Shown piece after piece: positions 49,095 through 58,219 of a stretch of 64,000 nt of DNA. Origin of the DNA: Acidobacteriota bacterium (lineage in GTDB: Bacteria > Acidobacteriota > Terriglobia > Terriglobales > SCQP01); contig DAIDIE010000016.1 of assembly GCA_027459505.1 (NCBI GenBank), forward strand, positions 62,001 to 126,000. The letters run 5' to 3'. Position 1 is the stretch's first letter. Every line of letters starts with the position of its first letter. The notes below the pieces were generated by a model. The model saw only the letters and a list, made by a program, of their open reading frames with translations. It ran no database searches and was not told where the DNA came from. Both the position numbers and the translations under genes were made by a program.

Positions 49095-50237
49095 TCAGTT
49101 CTCCCGCAGCAGTTCGCCCAACGCCGCGATGATTTCCCAGACGGCGTTATTCTGCATTCCGCGAACGTGCGCCTGCAGTGCTTGCAGACGGCCGGGCCGG
49201 AGAAGCTCTTCGACCGCGCCAGCGATATCTTTCATGGAACGCAAAACCAGCCCGGCCTGTTGCCGTTCAATCCATTCCGCGTTGTAGCGTTCCTGGGGCA
49301 GCGTCCAAAGATTGCGCTCCACGACCACCGGGACACCCAGGTGAATGGCTTCGCTGATGCTGCCCGGCCCAGGCTTTCCTATAAAGAAATCGGAGAGCCC
49401 CAATAATCCGGGAATATCTTGCGAGAACCCCACCACGTGAATCGGCATTCGCGAACTGGCGGCAAAGCTACGCAAGGCCTCCTCCTGCCGCGCGTTATGG
49501 CCGCAGACGCAGATGAGTTGCACCGGAAGGCGGGCGCGCTCCAAGGCGCGGGCGACCAGGCCAATGCGGGGCGAACCCATGCCGCCGAACAGAACCAGGC
49601 CGGTGGGCACGCCGGGCCGCAAGCCCAATTGCTCCAGGCGCGCCGCGCGCCGTTCCCCGCACAACGGGGCCAGTTCGTAAAAGCGCGGATGCAGGATCAT
49701 GCCGGAGACGGCGATGCGGCGAGGAATGCCCAAGTCCTGCGCCTGGCGCAGCGCTTTTTCCGAGCCGCAGATGACCGCCGGCGTATCGCTTTCCAGCCAG
49801 AAGTGCGGTGGGTAGTCCGCCAGATCGGTCATCAGCGTGACCTGGGGGATGCCGGGCAGCGCCCGCCGCACACTGGCATTGATGGCGCGATTAAAATTGG
49901 GCACCAGCGAGACCACCAGATCGGGTTGGGACTGTTTCCAGAAGGCGCTTAAAAGGCTGACGTGCCGCCGCAAACAGGCCCTGATCAGCAGGTGCAGGGC
50001 GACCAGCAACTGGGGTGTTCCCAGGGTCCAGCCGCGGCGGATCATGGCATTGTAAAGCGCCTCTGTGTCCAACCCCAGGTAGCGTTTGAAGATATCGGAG
50101 GGGGCCAGCACCTCCTGCAAATTCACCAGACGCATGTCCCAGGTGAGCCCTTGCCGCCGCGCCGCCTCCACCAAAGCCAAGGCGGCGGCGCGATGACCGC
50201 CACCGGCGTCGAAATAAATCAGGTCAATTTTTTTCAT
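49095..50237 (-). CDS. MGDG-synthase/MurG-like glycosyltransferase (GT28 fold)
   Basis: 380 residues. N-terminal YFDAGGGHRAAALALVEAARRQG is the glycine-rich acceptor loop of the monogalactosyldiacylglycerol synthase group; TLMTDLADYPPHFWLES, VLFGGMGSPRIGLVARAL and DFFIGKPGPGSISEAIHLGVPVVVE are the donor-binding half. It probably transfers a hexose to a lipid acceptor, making a glycolipid; MurG is excluded because the MurG signatures differ. ATG overlaps the PAP2 gene stop by 4 bp (ATGA). Last gene of a three-gene coupled operon. Confidence 0.82.
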   Translation of the reverse strand: MKKIDLIYFDAGGGHRAAALALVEAARRQGLTWDMRLVNLQEVLAPSDIFKRYLGLDTEALYNAMIRRGWTLGTPQLLVALHLLIRACLRRHVSLLSAFWKQSQPDLVVSLVPNFNRAINASVRRALPGIPQVTLMTDLADYPPHFWLESDTPAVICGSEKALRQAQDLGIPRRIAVSGMILHPRFYELAPLCGERRAARLEQLGLRPGVPTGLVLFGGMGSPRIGLVARALERARLPVQLICVCGHNARQEEALRSFAASSRMPIHVVGFSQDIPGLLGLSDFFIGKPGPGSISEAIHLGVPVVVERNLWTLPQERYNAEWIERQQAGLVLRSMKDIAGAVEELLRPGRLQALQAHVRGMQNNAVWEIIAALGELLREN

Positions 50238-50767
50238 CGTTGCAGCAGGCAAAGGCAGATGTAGCCCACCAGCGTTCCCAGCGCGGACCCCGCGATGACA
50301 TCGGTGATATAGTGCAGGCCGAGCGCGACCCGCGAAATGGCGATATTGATGGCGGAAAACAGCAGCAGAGGCTCCAGGCGGGGGTAGGCGTGCATCAGTG
50401 GGACCGACACCGCAAACGCGGTCAGGGAGTGGCCGGAGGGGAACGAGTAGCGATCCGGCGGTTTGGGCGGGGCTGCGCCGCAAGCGGTGGCCACCTGAGG
50501 ACGACTGCGGCGGAAGCTGAGTTTGATGGTCTCGAAGCTGGCGATACCGAGCAGCGCGGCCAGCGCCGCGGCGCCGAGGGCCGTCCAGCGCGCGCCGCCT
50601 CCGTCAACCAGAATCGCCAGACCAGCCATTCCCCAGAGGGGGCCATCGCCGCCGCGCGAGACCAGCAGCATCCAGCGGCGTACCCAGCGGGGAGGTCGCC
50701 AGCGCTCCACCTTCCCCATCAGCCGCTGATCGTGAATGGCAATACGCCGCAGGGCCGCGGTGGCCAT
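50234..50767 (-). CDS. PAP2-family membrane phosphatase
   Basis: 177 residues. All three phosphatase motifs are present: KLSFRRSRP (KX6RP), SFPSGHSLTAFA (PSGH) and SRVALGLHYITDV (SRX5HX3D). Several membrane helices fit an integral membrane lipid phosphatase acting on phosphatidate, undecaprenyl pyrophosphate or a phosphoglycolipid. Start ATG at 50767 overlaps the stop of the PHP gene by one base (TAATG). It is coupled to a downstream glycosyltransferase, suggesting a joint role in membrane lipid turnover or glycolipid synthesis; this is inference. Confidence 0.88.
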   Translation of the reverse strand: MATAALRRIAIHDQRLMGKVERWRPPRWVRRWMLLVSRGGDGPLWGMAGLAILVDGGGARWTALGAAALAALLGIASFETIKLSFRRSRPQVATACGAAPPKPPDRYSFPSGHSLTAFAVSVPLMHAYPRLEPLLLFSAINIAISRVALGLHYITDVIAGSALGTLVGYICLCLLQR

Positions 50768-51645
50768 TATGCCGCCTCCTCGTTCAGAAGCCGCGAATCG
50801 ATTGTGCCGCTTACGGACGGAGCGAGTTGGCCTCGCAAGCGGTTGTTCCAAAATGCCGCCCAGCCGTATTCCAAACCGGACTGGGCCAGGGTGATGGCTG
50901 GAATCAGAGGCAGCAGCGGCAAGAGCGGCCAGGCGCGGTGGCTCTCCCGCAGGCAGCTCACGGCGGTCCGCCACACGGCCGCGGTCAGGGTGGCATAGGA
51001 GCCGTGTTCTCCCTCAACGCGGCCGTGTCCGGCGCGCAAGCCGCGCAGAAACTCCTCTCGCGTGCGTGCGCCCGGCACGCGCGTCCATGTCCGGCCTGCG
51101 CCTTGCAGAGTGTGCGCGTCGCTTCCGCTCAGCGCCAGAGCGCCACGATGACTGGCGAGCCGCTCCGCCAGACGGTTGTTGATACCCGGAATGTGGCCGT
51201 TACGGACTTCCAGCGCGCCGGCTTCGAGGAGCGTCGCGAAGTCCTCCAGACGGCGGCTGCCGGTGAGCGCAGAGCCTATATGGTTTACCGCACAAAACAG
51301 CTGTTGTTCACGAACATACGCCATCAGACGCGGCCAGTCGTTACGCCGCCTCTGAATTCCCAAGTGCTGGTTCTCGTTGATGTCGTAGACCGCCAGGTGG
51401 GCCGCGGTGCCAGAGGGCAGGGTACAGGTGACCTCTTCACTGCAGAAAAAACAAGAACGGCCGCCGAGTTCTCCGGCGGCCGCAATGGAATCGTGATCGG
51501 TGACGGTGACCAGGTCCATGCCTCGTCGCCGTAAGTGCCGGTACACCTCTTGCGGCGGGCTGTAGCACTCGCGGCAGAACTTGCGCAAGCCGGGGACGGT
51601 GCAGTCGCCGGAGTGAATGGTATGAACATGCAAATCGCATTTCAT
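50767..51645 (-). CDS. PHP-domain metal-dependent phosphoesterase
   Basis: 292 residues. N-terminal MKCDLHVHTIHSGD is the first metal motif, followed by VTVTDHDSI and a later GALALSGSDAHTLQGAGRTWTRV containing the fourth motif (S-D-A-H). These trinuclear-zinc enzymes hydrolyse phosphoesters such as histidinol phosphate, RNA or nucleotide phosphates. The C-terminal ~75 residues contain a hydrophobic segment (AWPLLPLLPLIPAITLAQSGLEYGW) that could tether it to the membrane. ATG follows AAGAG. First gene of the PHP-PAP2-glycosyltransferase operon. Confidence 0.85.
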   Translation of the reverse strand: MKCDLHVHTIHSGDCTVPGLRKFCRECYSPPQEVYRHLRRRGMDLVTVTDHDSIAAAGELGGRSCFFCSEEVTCTLPSGTAAHLAVYDINENQHLGIQRRRNDWPRLMAYVREQQLFCAVNHIGSALTGSRRLEDFATLLEAGALEVRNGHIPGINNRLAERLASHRGALALSGSDAHTLQGAGRTWTRVPGARTREEFLRGLRAGHGRVEGEHGSYATLTAAVWRTAVSCLRESHRAWPLLPLLPLIPAITLAQSGLEYGWAAFWNNRLRGQLAPSVSGTIDSRLLNEEAA

Positions 51646-51787
51646 ACTCTTTGAATAGCATCGGGAGCGGTTACAACGGGGTGAATTGGCGATGAACAGA
51701 CGATGACAAAGCGGGAGTGCGGCGGCGTTGGGCGGCACGGCGCGGGGACTCCGGCCGGAGCTCACGGATTGTGCCCGCGCTTTTCTA

Positions 51788-52015
51788 GCCCGAGTTCATC
51801 ACACAACGGCGCTTCTGCGATCTGGCGGCATGCGGCTGTTCCTGTTGAGAATAGCCGCACGCTGCTCCGTCCCAACGACTCGCCTGGTGACGAACTCGGG
51901 CGTCGCCAGCGGTGCAGGGACCTAACGGCAACCCCGAACGCGGCTTGGGGCCATGGCTACGACTTCGGACAGCGACTTCGAACTCGAAAGCAGTTGGGCT
52001 CGGCCCGGGCTCGTG
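51788..52015 (-). repeat. Interspersed repeat, copy C, with nested inverted repeat
   Basis: Bases 51902-52015 on the minus strand match copy B over most of its length (ACGAGCC-GGGCCGAG, CTGCTTTCGAGTTCGAAGTC, GTCCGAAGTCGTAGCC, CGGGGTTGCC, AGGTCCC). Next to it a 15-bp inverted repeat, GCCCGAGTTCATCAC (51788-51802) with GTGACGAACTCGGGC (51887-51901), one mismatch, encloses a second stem, GCGGCTGTTC (51832-51841) with GAATAGCCGC (51849-51858). The inverted part is not seen in A or B. Bases 51646-51787 hold no gene. Confidence 0.7.
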
Positions 52016-52027
52016 GAGTAAAACAAA

Positions 52028-52053
52028 AGAGCCAGCGAGGAAGCGCTGGCTCT
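52028..52053 (-). terminator. Terminator of the penicillin-binding protein gene
   Basis: AGAGCCAGCG and CGCTGGCTCT form a 10-bp stem with a 6-nt loop; on the minus strand TTTTGTTTT follows. It lies 62 bp beyond the stop of the minus-strand gene. Confidence 0.88.
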
Positions 52054-52065
52054 TTGTTCGAACGG

Positions 52066-52126
52066 GTGAACGACGCTAGTGAACGACTCTAGTGAACGAC
52101 CCTAGTGAACGACCCTAGTGAACGAG
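52066..52126. repeat. 13-bp tandem repeat at the 3' end of the penicillin-binding protein gene
   Basis: Four full copies of GTGAACGACNCTA plus a partial fifth run from 52066 to 52126. The varying base N is g, t, c, c. The last units overlap the final codons and the TAG stop of the gene (52115-52117). Confidence 0.9.
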
Positions 52127-53527
52127 GGGCAGGCTCATCGCGGCCAACGGTTGGGCGTGATGGTTCTGCACGAAGTATTGTTCGTGATCGAGCTGGCGGT
52201 AGATGTTGCCGGCGATCTGGGCGGCACGGGGGCCGAAGACGGCGCGGTTGCCGCGCAGAATGACCACCACCACCAGTTGCGGATGCTGAATACCAAGGTA
52301 GGAGGCAAACAAACCGAAGCGGGTTCCGCCCCGGCTGCAGGTGCCGGTCTTGCCGAGGATCTCCATGCCGGGGATTTCCCGAGGTCCGATCTTGGCGCGC
52401 CGTGCGGTGCCACGCTCGACTGCGGCCATCATGCCGTCTTCCACCACGGGGACGAGCTTGGAGATATCCAGTTGGCGCTTCACGCGGGGAACAAAGTTGG
52501 CAATTTCTTCCGGAGTTGTGGGGTGCTGCAGATAATACAGCGTGCCCCCATTTGCGATGGCGGTCACGATGGCGGCCAACTGCAAGGGAGAAATGTGGAT
52601 GCCTTCGCCGAAGCTGCAAAGCTTTGCGACGCCGCCGATGCCAGGTTGACTGGGATAAATGCCGGGGTTCTCGCCGGGGATATTCCAGCCGGCCTTCTCG
52701 CCCAGTCCGAGCAGGCGTTCGTAGTGACTCACCGTGGCGAAACCCATACGATTGCCCAACGCCTCGAAATAGGCATTGATGGAGTAGGCCAAGGCGTCCG
52801 TCATGTTGGTGTAGCGGCCGGGGCCAATGCGGACGGGTGTGTTCTCGTTGACGATGCCCTGATCCAGAGCGGCCAGCGCGATGGCCATCTTAGTGGTCGA
52901 GCAGGGCTGGTAATCGGAGGAGAGCGCCAAGCCCTGATTCACCATGGCCAGGATGCGGCCAGTGTTGGGGTTGACAACCACGGCGGTACCGTTGAGGTCG
53001 CCCAGCGCCTTGACGGCGGCGGCGCGAATCTCGGGGTCTTCACCGGTCGTAACGTCGTGATCGGAGAGGCCGTAGGCAATTGGTTTGGTGGTCCAGACCT
53101 GCCCGGCAGTGGATCCAAAAATGTTGTGGCTAACCACGCGGCGGTAGTAGCGATGGCCGTGGCGGTAGTAGACGTGGCGCACGAGGTGGCGGCGCGCAAC
53201 GCGATGGCGCACAACGCGATGACGCGCAACGCGATGGCGCACAACGCGATGATGAACGGCGTGGCGCCGGATCACGCGACGCCGGACAATTCTATGCCGG
53301 ACCGGGCGCCGCTGAATGACCCGCCGGTGAATGACACGGCGATGGCGGATGTGGTAAATGCGGCGCGCGCGCCGGCTGTGGCGCAGGTGGTTCACATTGC
53401 GAGCCAGGGCTGGTGAACCGGCGCACAGAATTGCCAGCAGCAACAAGGCCAACAGGCGCAGTCCCCGCGCGGTTGGGCGAGTGATAAGGCGCGACGAGAA
53501 ATAACAAGAGTGCAGCGATCGATTCAT
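52115..53527 (-). CDS. Penicillin-binding transpeptidase with His/Arg-rich linker
   Basis: 470 residues. A signal anchor (residues ~20-42, LRLLALLLLAILCAG) is followed by an extraordinary His/Arg/Val-rich stretch at 44-131 (for example VRHRVARHRVVRHRV). The transpeptidase domain keeps the penicillin-binding triad: STTK (210-213), SIN (249-251) and KTG (393-395). No glycosyltransferase or PBP2-type dimerisation domain is seen. It probably cross-links peptidoglycan in the periplasm. A TACAAT -10 box (minus strand, 53586-53591) lies upstream of the ATG at 53527, which argues against an earlier GTG. Confidence 0.85.
   Translation of the reverse strand: MNRSLHSCYFSSRLITRPTARGLRLLALLLLAILCAGSPALARNVNHLRHSRRARRIYHIRHRRVIHRRVIQRRPVRHRIVRRRVIRRHAVHHRVVRHRVARHRVVRHRVARRHLVRHVYYRHGHRYYRRVVSHNIFGSTAGQVWTTKPIAYGLSDHDVTTGEDPEIRAAAVKALGDLNGTAVVVNPNTGRILAMVNQGLALSSDYQPCSTTKMAIALAALDQGIVNENTPVRIGPGRYTNMTDALAYSINAYFEALGNRMGFATVSHYERLLGLGEKAGWNIPGENPGIYPSQPGIGGVAKLCSFGEGIHISPLQLAAIVTAIANGGTLYYLQHPTTPEEIANFVPRVKRQLDISKLVPVVEDGMMAAVERGTARRAKIGPREIPGMEILGKTGTCSRGGTRFGLFASYLGIQHPQLVVVVILRGNRAVFGPRAAQIAGNIYRQLDHEQYFVQNHHAQPLAAMSLPLVH
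53192..53251. repeat. 15-bp in-frame tandem repeat coding the His/Arg stretch
   Basis: Four 15-bp units of the form RCGCRCAACGCGATG run head to tail from 53192 to 53251. They encode repeats of Arg-His-Arg-Val-Val/Ala in the penicillin-binding protein, so this part of the linker has expanded by repeat duplication. Confidence 0.9.
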
Positions 53528-54044
53528 GCGCGACAACCAGAATCCGTCAATTTTGTAGCGATCTTGCTGGCAGCTTTCACTAGCGATTGTACTCAGGACG
53601 GGCACATCGGGGCCTAAGTTTTTTCATTCTTTTCGGCTCCCGACCCCACAAAAATGTTTACTCATTCGACACTGGTCAGTTGGTGTTGCAGCGACCCTGA
53701 TCGAATGTCCATATGCGCTCGCGGCCAGCGGAAGCCGCGCCTTTTCGCGAGGGCTTCGGCAGCCGCGCTTTCTCATGCAGCCCACGTAATGGCTGCCGGC
53801 GGCACGGTGCGTGCCAACGAATAGGATGCATGAACTTGCGAACAGGGTAGCTGAAGCGTTCTGATTCCCAGTTTGGCATGGCGCGCGCGGAGGCGCACCA
53901 ACTTTCTGCCCAAAAACACAACCGCCGCCGTCTAAAATTCCTGAAATGATTTCCGGCGTGCCGCCATTCGTTAAAAACCGCCGCCAAAACGAGGTTGCGC
54001 GGCCCGCAAGGGGGGCTGTTGTAAAATTGAAGCGGTTGCTCAAT
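53528..54044. other. 517-bp intergenic region before tRNA-Arg
   Basis: It holds the penicillin-binding protein promoter (-10 TACAAT on minus at 53586-53591) and a possible tRNA -10 box TAAAAT at 54022-54027. A GGCAGCC/GGCTGCC pair near 53757-53796 could fold. Open frames here run antisense to the tRNA and look non-coding. Confidence 0.35.
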
Positions 54045-54121
54045 GCGCCTGTAGCTCAGCTGGATAGAGCGTTCGCCTCCGGAGCGAAAGGTCGCAGGTT
54101 CAAATCCTGCCAGGCGTACCA
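54045..54121 (+). tRNA. tRNA-Arg (CCG anticodon)
   Basis: 77 nt with acceptor stem GCGCCTG/CAGGCGT (first pair G-U), D-arm AGCTGGATA, T-loop TTCAAAT and encoded CCA. The anticodon CCG (54079-54081) sits in loop CTCCGGA and reads CGG codons. trpS begins 12 bp after its 3' end. Confidence 0.95.
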
Positions 54122-54133
54122 TTTCCCCACCAC

Positions 54134-55102
54134 ATGCCTATTGCACTGACCGGCATTAAGCCCAGCGGACAGCCTCACCTCGGCAACTACCTCGGAATGA
54201 TCCGCCCCGCGCTGGAGCTGACCCGTGCCTTCGAGTCGCTCTACTTCATTGCCGACTATCACGCGCTGACCACCTTGCATGATGGCAACATGCTGCGGCA
54301 CTGGAACCTGGACGTCGCGGCCACCTGGCTGGCATTTGGTCTCGACCCGCGGCAAACGCTTCTGTACAAGCAGTCTGATATTCCTGAAATCCTGGAGCTG
54401 TGCTGGATTCTGAACTGCTTCACCGGGAAGGGGCTGCTGGACCGGGCGCATGCCTATAAGGACGCGCTGGCCAACGGCCGCGAGGTGAGCAGCGGGATCT
54501 ATACCTATCCGGTGCTGATGGCAGCCGATATTTTGGCTTTTGGAACCAATGTGGTGCCGGTGGGCAAGGATCAGAAACAGCATGTGGAGATATGCCGCGA
54601 CATCGCCATCCGCTTCAATCACACCTACGGGGAAGACTTGCTGGTGATTCCCGAACCGCTCATCCGTGAAGAGGTGCAGACCATTCCCGGACTGGACGGG
54701 CGCAAGATGAGCAAGAGCTACAACAACACCATCCCGCTCTTTCTCGACAGCAAGGCGCTGCGCAAGAAAATATTCCAGATCCAAACTGACTCGACGCCGG
54801 TGGAGGCGCCGAAGGATCCGGAGAGTTCGTCGTTATTTCAACTCTTTCGCTACTTCGGCAGCAGCGATGAAATCGCCTCGCTGGAGCAGCGGCTGCGCGC
54901 CGGAGGAACCGGCTGGGGACAGGTCAAGGACGAACTCTACCAGGCGCTGGAGCGGCTGCTCGCAGAGCCGCGGCAGCGCTACAACGAGCTGATGAAGCAT
55001 CCCGAGCACCTCAATGAACTGCTCGCCGATGGCGCGCAACGCGCCCGGGCCAAGGCGGGACCCTTGCTGGAGAAGCTCCGGCGCGCGGTTGGCGTGCGCT
55101 GA
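54134..55102 (+). CDS. trpS: Tryptophanyl-tRNA synthetase
   Basis: 322 residues. Class Ic synthetase. Signature segments: TGIKPSGQPHLGNYLGMI (HIGH equivalent HLGN), YFIADYHALTT, YPVLMAADILAFGTNVVPVGKDQKQHVE and KMSKSYNNTIPLF. Full length. Only 12 bp separate it from the tRNA-Arg gene, with no room for a separate promoter and no Shine-Dalgarno, so the two are probably co-transcribed and the tRNA must be cut out. Confidence 0.97.
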   Translation: MPIALTGIKPSGQPHLGNYLGMIRPALELTRAFESLYFIADYHALTTLHDGNMLRHWNLDVAATWLAFGLDPRQTLLYKQSDIPEILELCWILNCFTGKGLLDRAHAYKDALANGREVSSGIYTYPVLMAADILAFGTNVVPVGKDQKQHVEICRDIAIRFNHTYGEDLLVIPEPLIREEVQTIPGLDGRKMSKSYNNTIPLFLDSKALRKKIFQIQTDSTPVEAPKDPESSSLFQLFRYFGSSDEIASLEQRLRAGGTGWGQVKDELYQALERLLAEPRQRYNELMKHPEHLNELLADGAQRARAKAGPLLEKLRRAVGVR

Positions 55103-55148
55103 AGGCGGCCGCCTAGCCGGGAGATATCGCGCAACAAAGTGATTGCAG

Positions 55149-55178
55149 AAAAAAAGGCCCCGCGCAAGCGGGGCCTTT
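55149..55178 (-). terminator. Terminator of groL
   Basis: AAAGGCCCCGC and GCGGGGCCTTT form an 11-bp stem with loop GCAA. On the minus strand seven T follow. It also lies behind trpS on the other strand. Confidence 0.93.
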
Positions 55179-55207
55179 GAAGTACTACGCGAAGTGAACG
55201 GCGCTGT

Positions 55208-57251
<2,044 letters not shown>

Positions 57252-57355
57252 GAGATCTCTCCTCTCAAACGCGATGAATTAAACCGAACCGAAATGCCCA
57301 TGCCCGGAAGGGCGGGCTCGGGAGTGAGGCAGCGGCACAGGCCGCCATTGCAGAA

Positions 57356-57382
57356 TTAGCACTCACGACTCCCGAGTGCTAA
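57356..57382. promoter_or_regulatory. CIRCE operator (HrcA binding site)
   Basis: Perfect inverted repeat TTAGCACTC-N9-GAGTGCTAA, the full CIRCE consensus. It lies just downstream of the -10 box and ~105 nt before groS, so HrcA would block initiation until heat or misfolding stress. hrcA is not in the window. Bases 57410-57611 hold nothing recognisable. Confidence 0.97.
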
Positions 57383-57409
57383 TCATAGCAAAGTGGCGTG
57401 CGCAGTCAA
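57382..57409 (-). promoter_or_regulatory. groES-groEL promoter
   Basis: On the minus strand TTGACT (57404-57409) and TATGAT (57382-57387) are 16 bp apart, a housekeeping-type promoter overlapping the upstream end of the CIRCE element. Confidence 0.85.
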
Positions 57410-57611
57410 GGCCTTACAGGCGCACCAGTAGATTTTTATCCAAAATACAACAATGCGATGAGATGAAAATGTGAGCACGTCAGGCTCAATCATTTGCGGG
57501 GCGCACGCAGGAAACAGGACAGGGTCAGAGGGCGCAAAGCCTGCGGGCGTGTCGCCGGTCGGACGAAGCGACTACGCCCAAAAGCGTCAATCGAGAGGAG
57601 GGCGGGCCAGC

Positions 57612-57809
57612 TTACTTTTTCTCTTCCGTGCTCGTGGTCGTCTGCGATGCACTAGGACTGGTGCCGGGATCGTTGATCGCCTTCTTGAATTCGCGAATGC
57701 CCTCCGCCATCCCTTTGCCCAGTTGCGGCAGCTTGGTGGGGCCGAAGACAAACAGGCAAATGATCAGGATGATGATGAGGTGGGTGGGTTGAAAAATACC
57801 GTCAAACAT
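57612..57809 (-). CDS. tatA: Twin-arginine translocase subunit TatA/TatE
   Basis: 65 residues. Single N-terminal membrane helix (LIIILIICLFVFGPTKLPQLG) with the FG-P-KLP hinge, then an amphipathic helix (GMAEGIREFKKAI) and a short acidic/Ser-Thr tail, as in TatA. It forms the pore for folded proteins with twin-arginine signals; two such candidates are encoded in this window (23.3 kb and 25.0 kb). ATG with GGAG 8 nt upstream. tatB and tatC are not adjacent. Confidence 0.93.
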   Translation of the reverse strand: MFDGIFQPTHLIIILIICLFVFGPTKLPQLGKGMAEGIREFKKAINDPGTSPSASQTTTSTEEKK

Positions 57810-58219
57810 GTGAAATCTCCGCCGGTCTGCGTGGGAACGTGGGGCCGGGCGGAAAACCCGTACCGTCCTCAGAGCCTTAGCCGCAGATCTGAGTGCTAGC
57901 CTAAGTATACTCCGCCTGTCGCACTGGAAAAGCAAACTATTGCAGCACAACGGGTAAGGAGCGAACCCAGGGGGGCTCGCCAGCGGGGAAAGAGCGCCTA
58001 TCGCAGGGCGGCAAAATTTCCTCGCCGGTAGTGGCAATGTCGGCCAGACTACCAGCGCTGTCCAGCAGTCAGCCACCGCGCGCCGATCGCCGCAAAGCAC
58101 CTGGCGCAAAGCACTTGTTAAACGTGGGGCACGCCCGCTCTCGCAGGAAGGCCTCGGTCATGGCGCGTTGGCGGTGGGTGGGGCTCGTGCCAGCGCGAGT
58201 TTCGGTTTGGAAAACAAGA
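57810..58219. other. 410-bp divergent region between tatA and the OprB-like porin
   Basis: It holds a probable tatA -10 box TATACT on the minus strand (57904-57909). The rest is GC-rich with no gene I can support. A half-match to the CIRCE arm near the tatA leader has no second arm. Confidence 0.35.

Noticed and set aside
52066-53251. CRISPR array
   Set aside because: The 13-bp and 15-bp repeats are directly adjacent with no spacers, and one array encodes protein. No cas genes are present.
53624-54122. Two overlapping open frames antisense to tRNA-Arg
   Set aside because: They contain the standard false peptide produced by reading a tRNA backwards and have no promoter, ribosome site or domain.
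57860-57900. Second CIRCE element ahead of tatA
   Set aside because: Only one arm-like sequence (GCTAGCACTC) is present; the complementary arm at nine-base spacing is missing.
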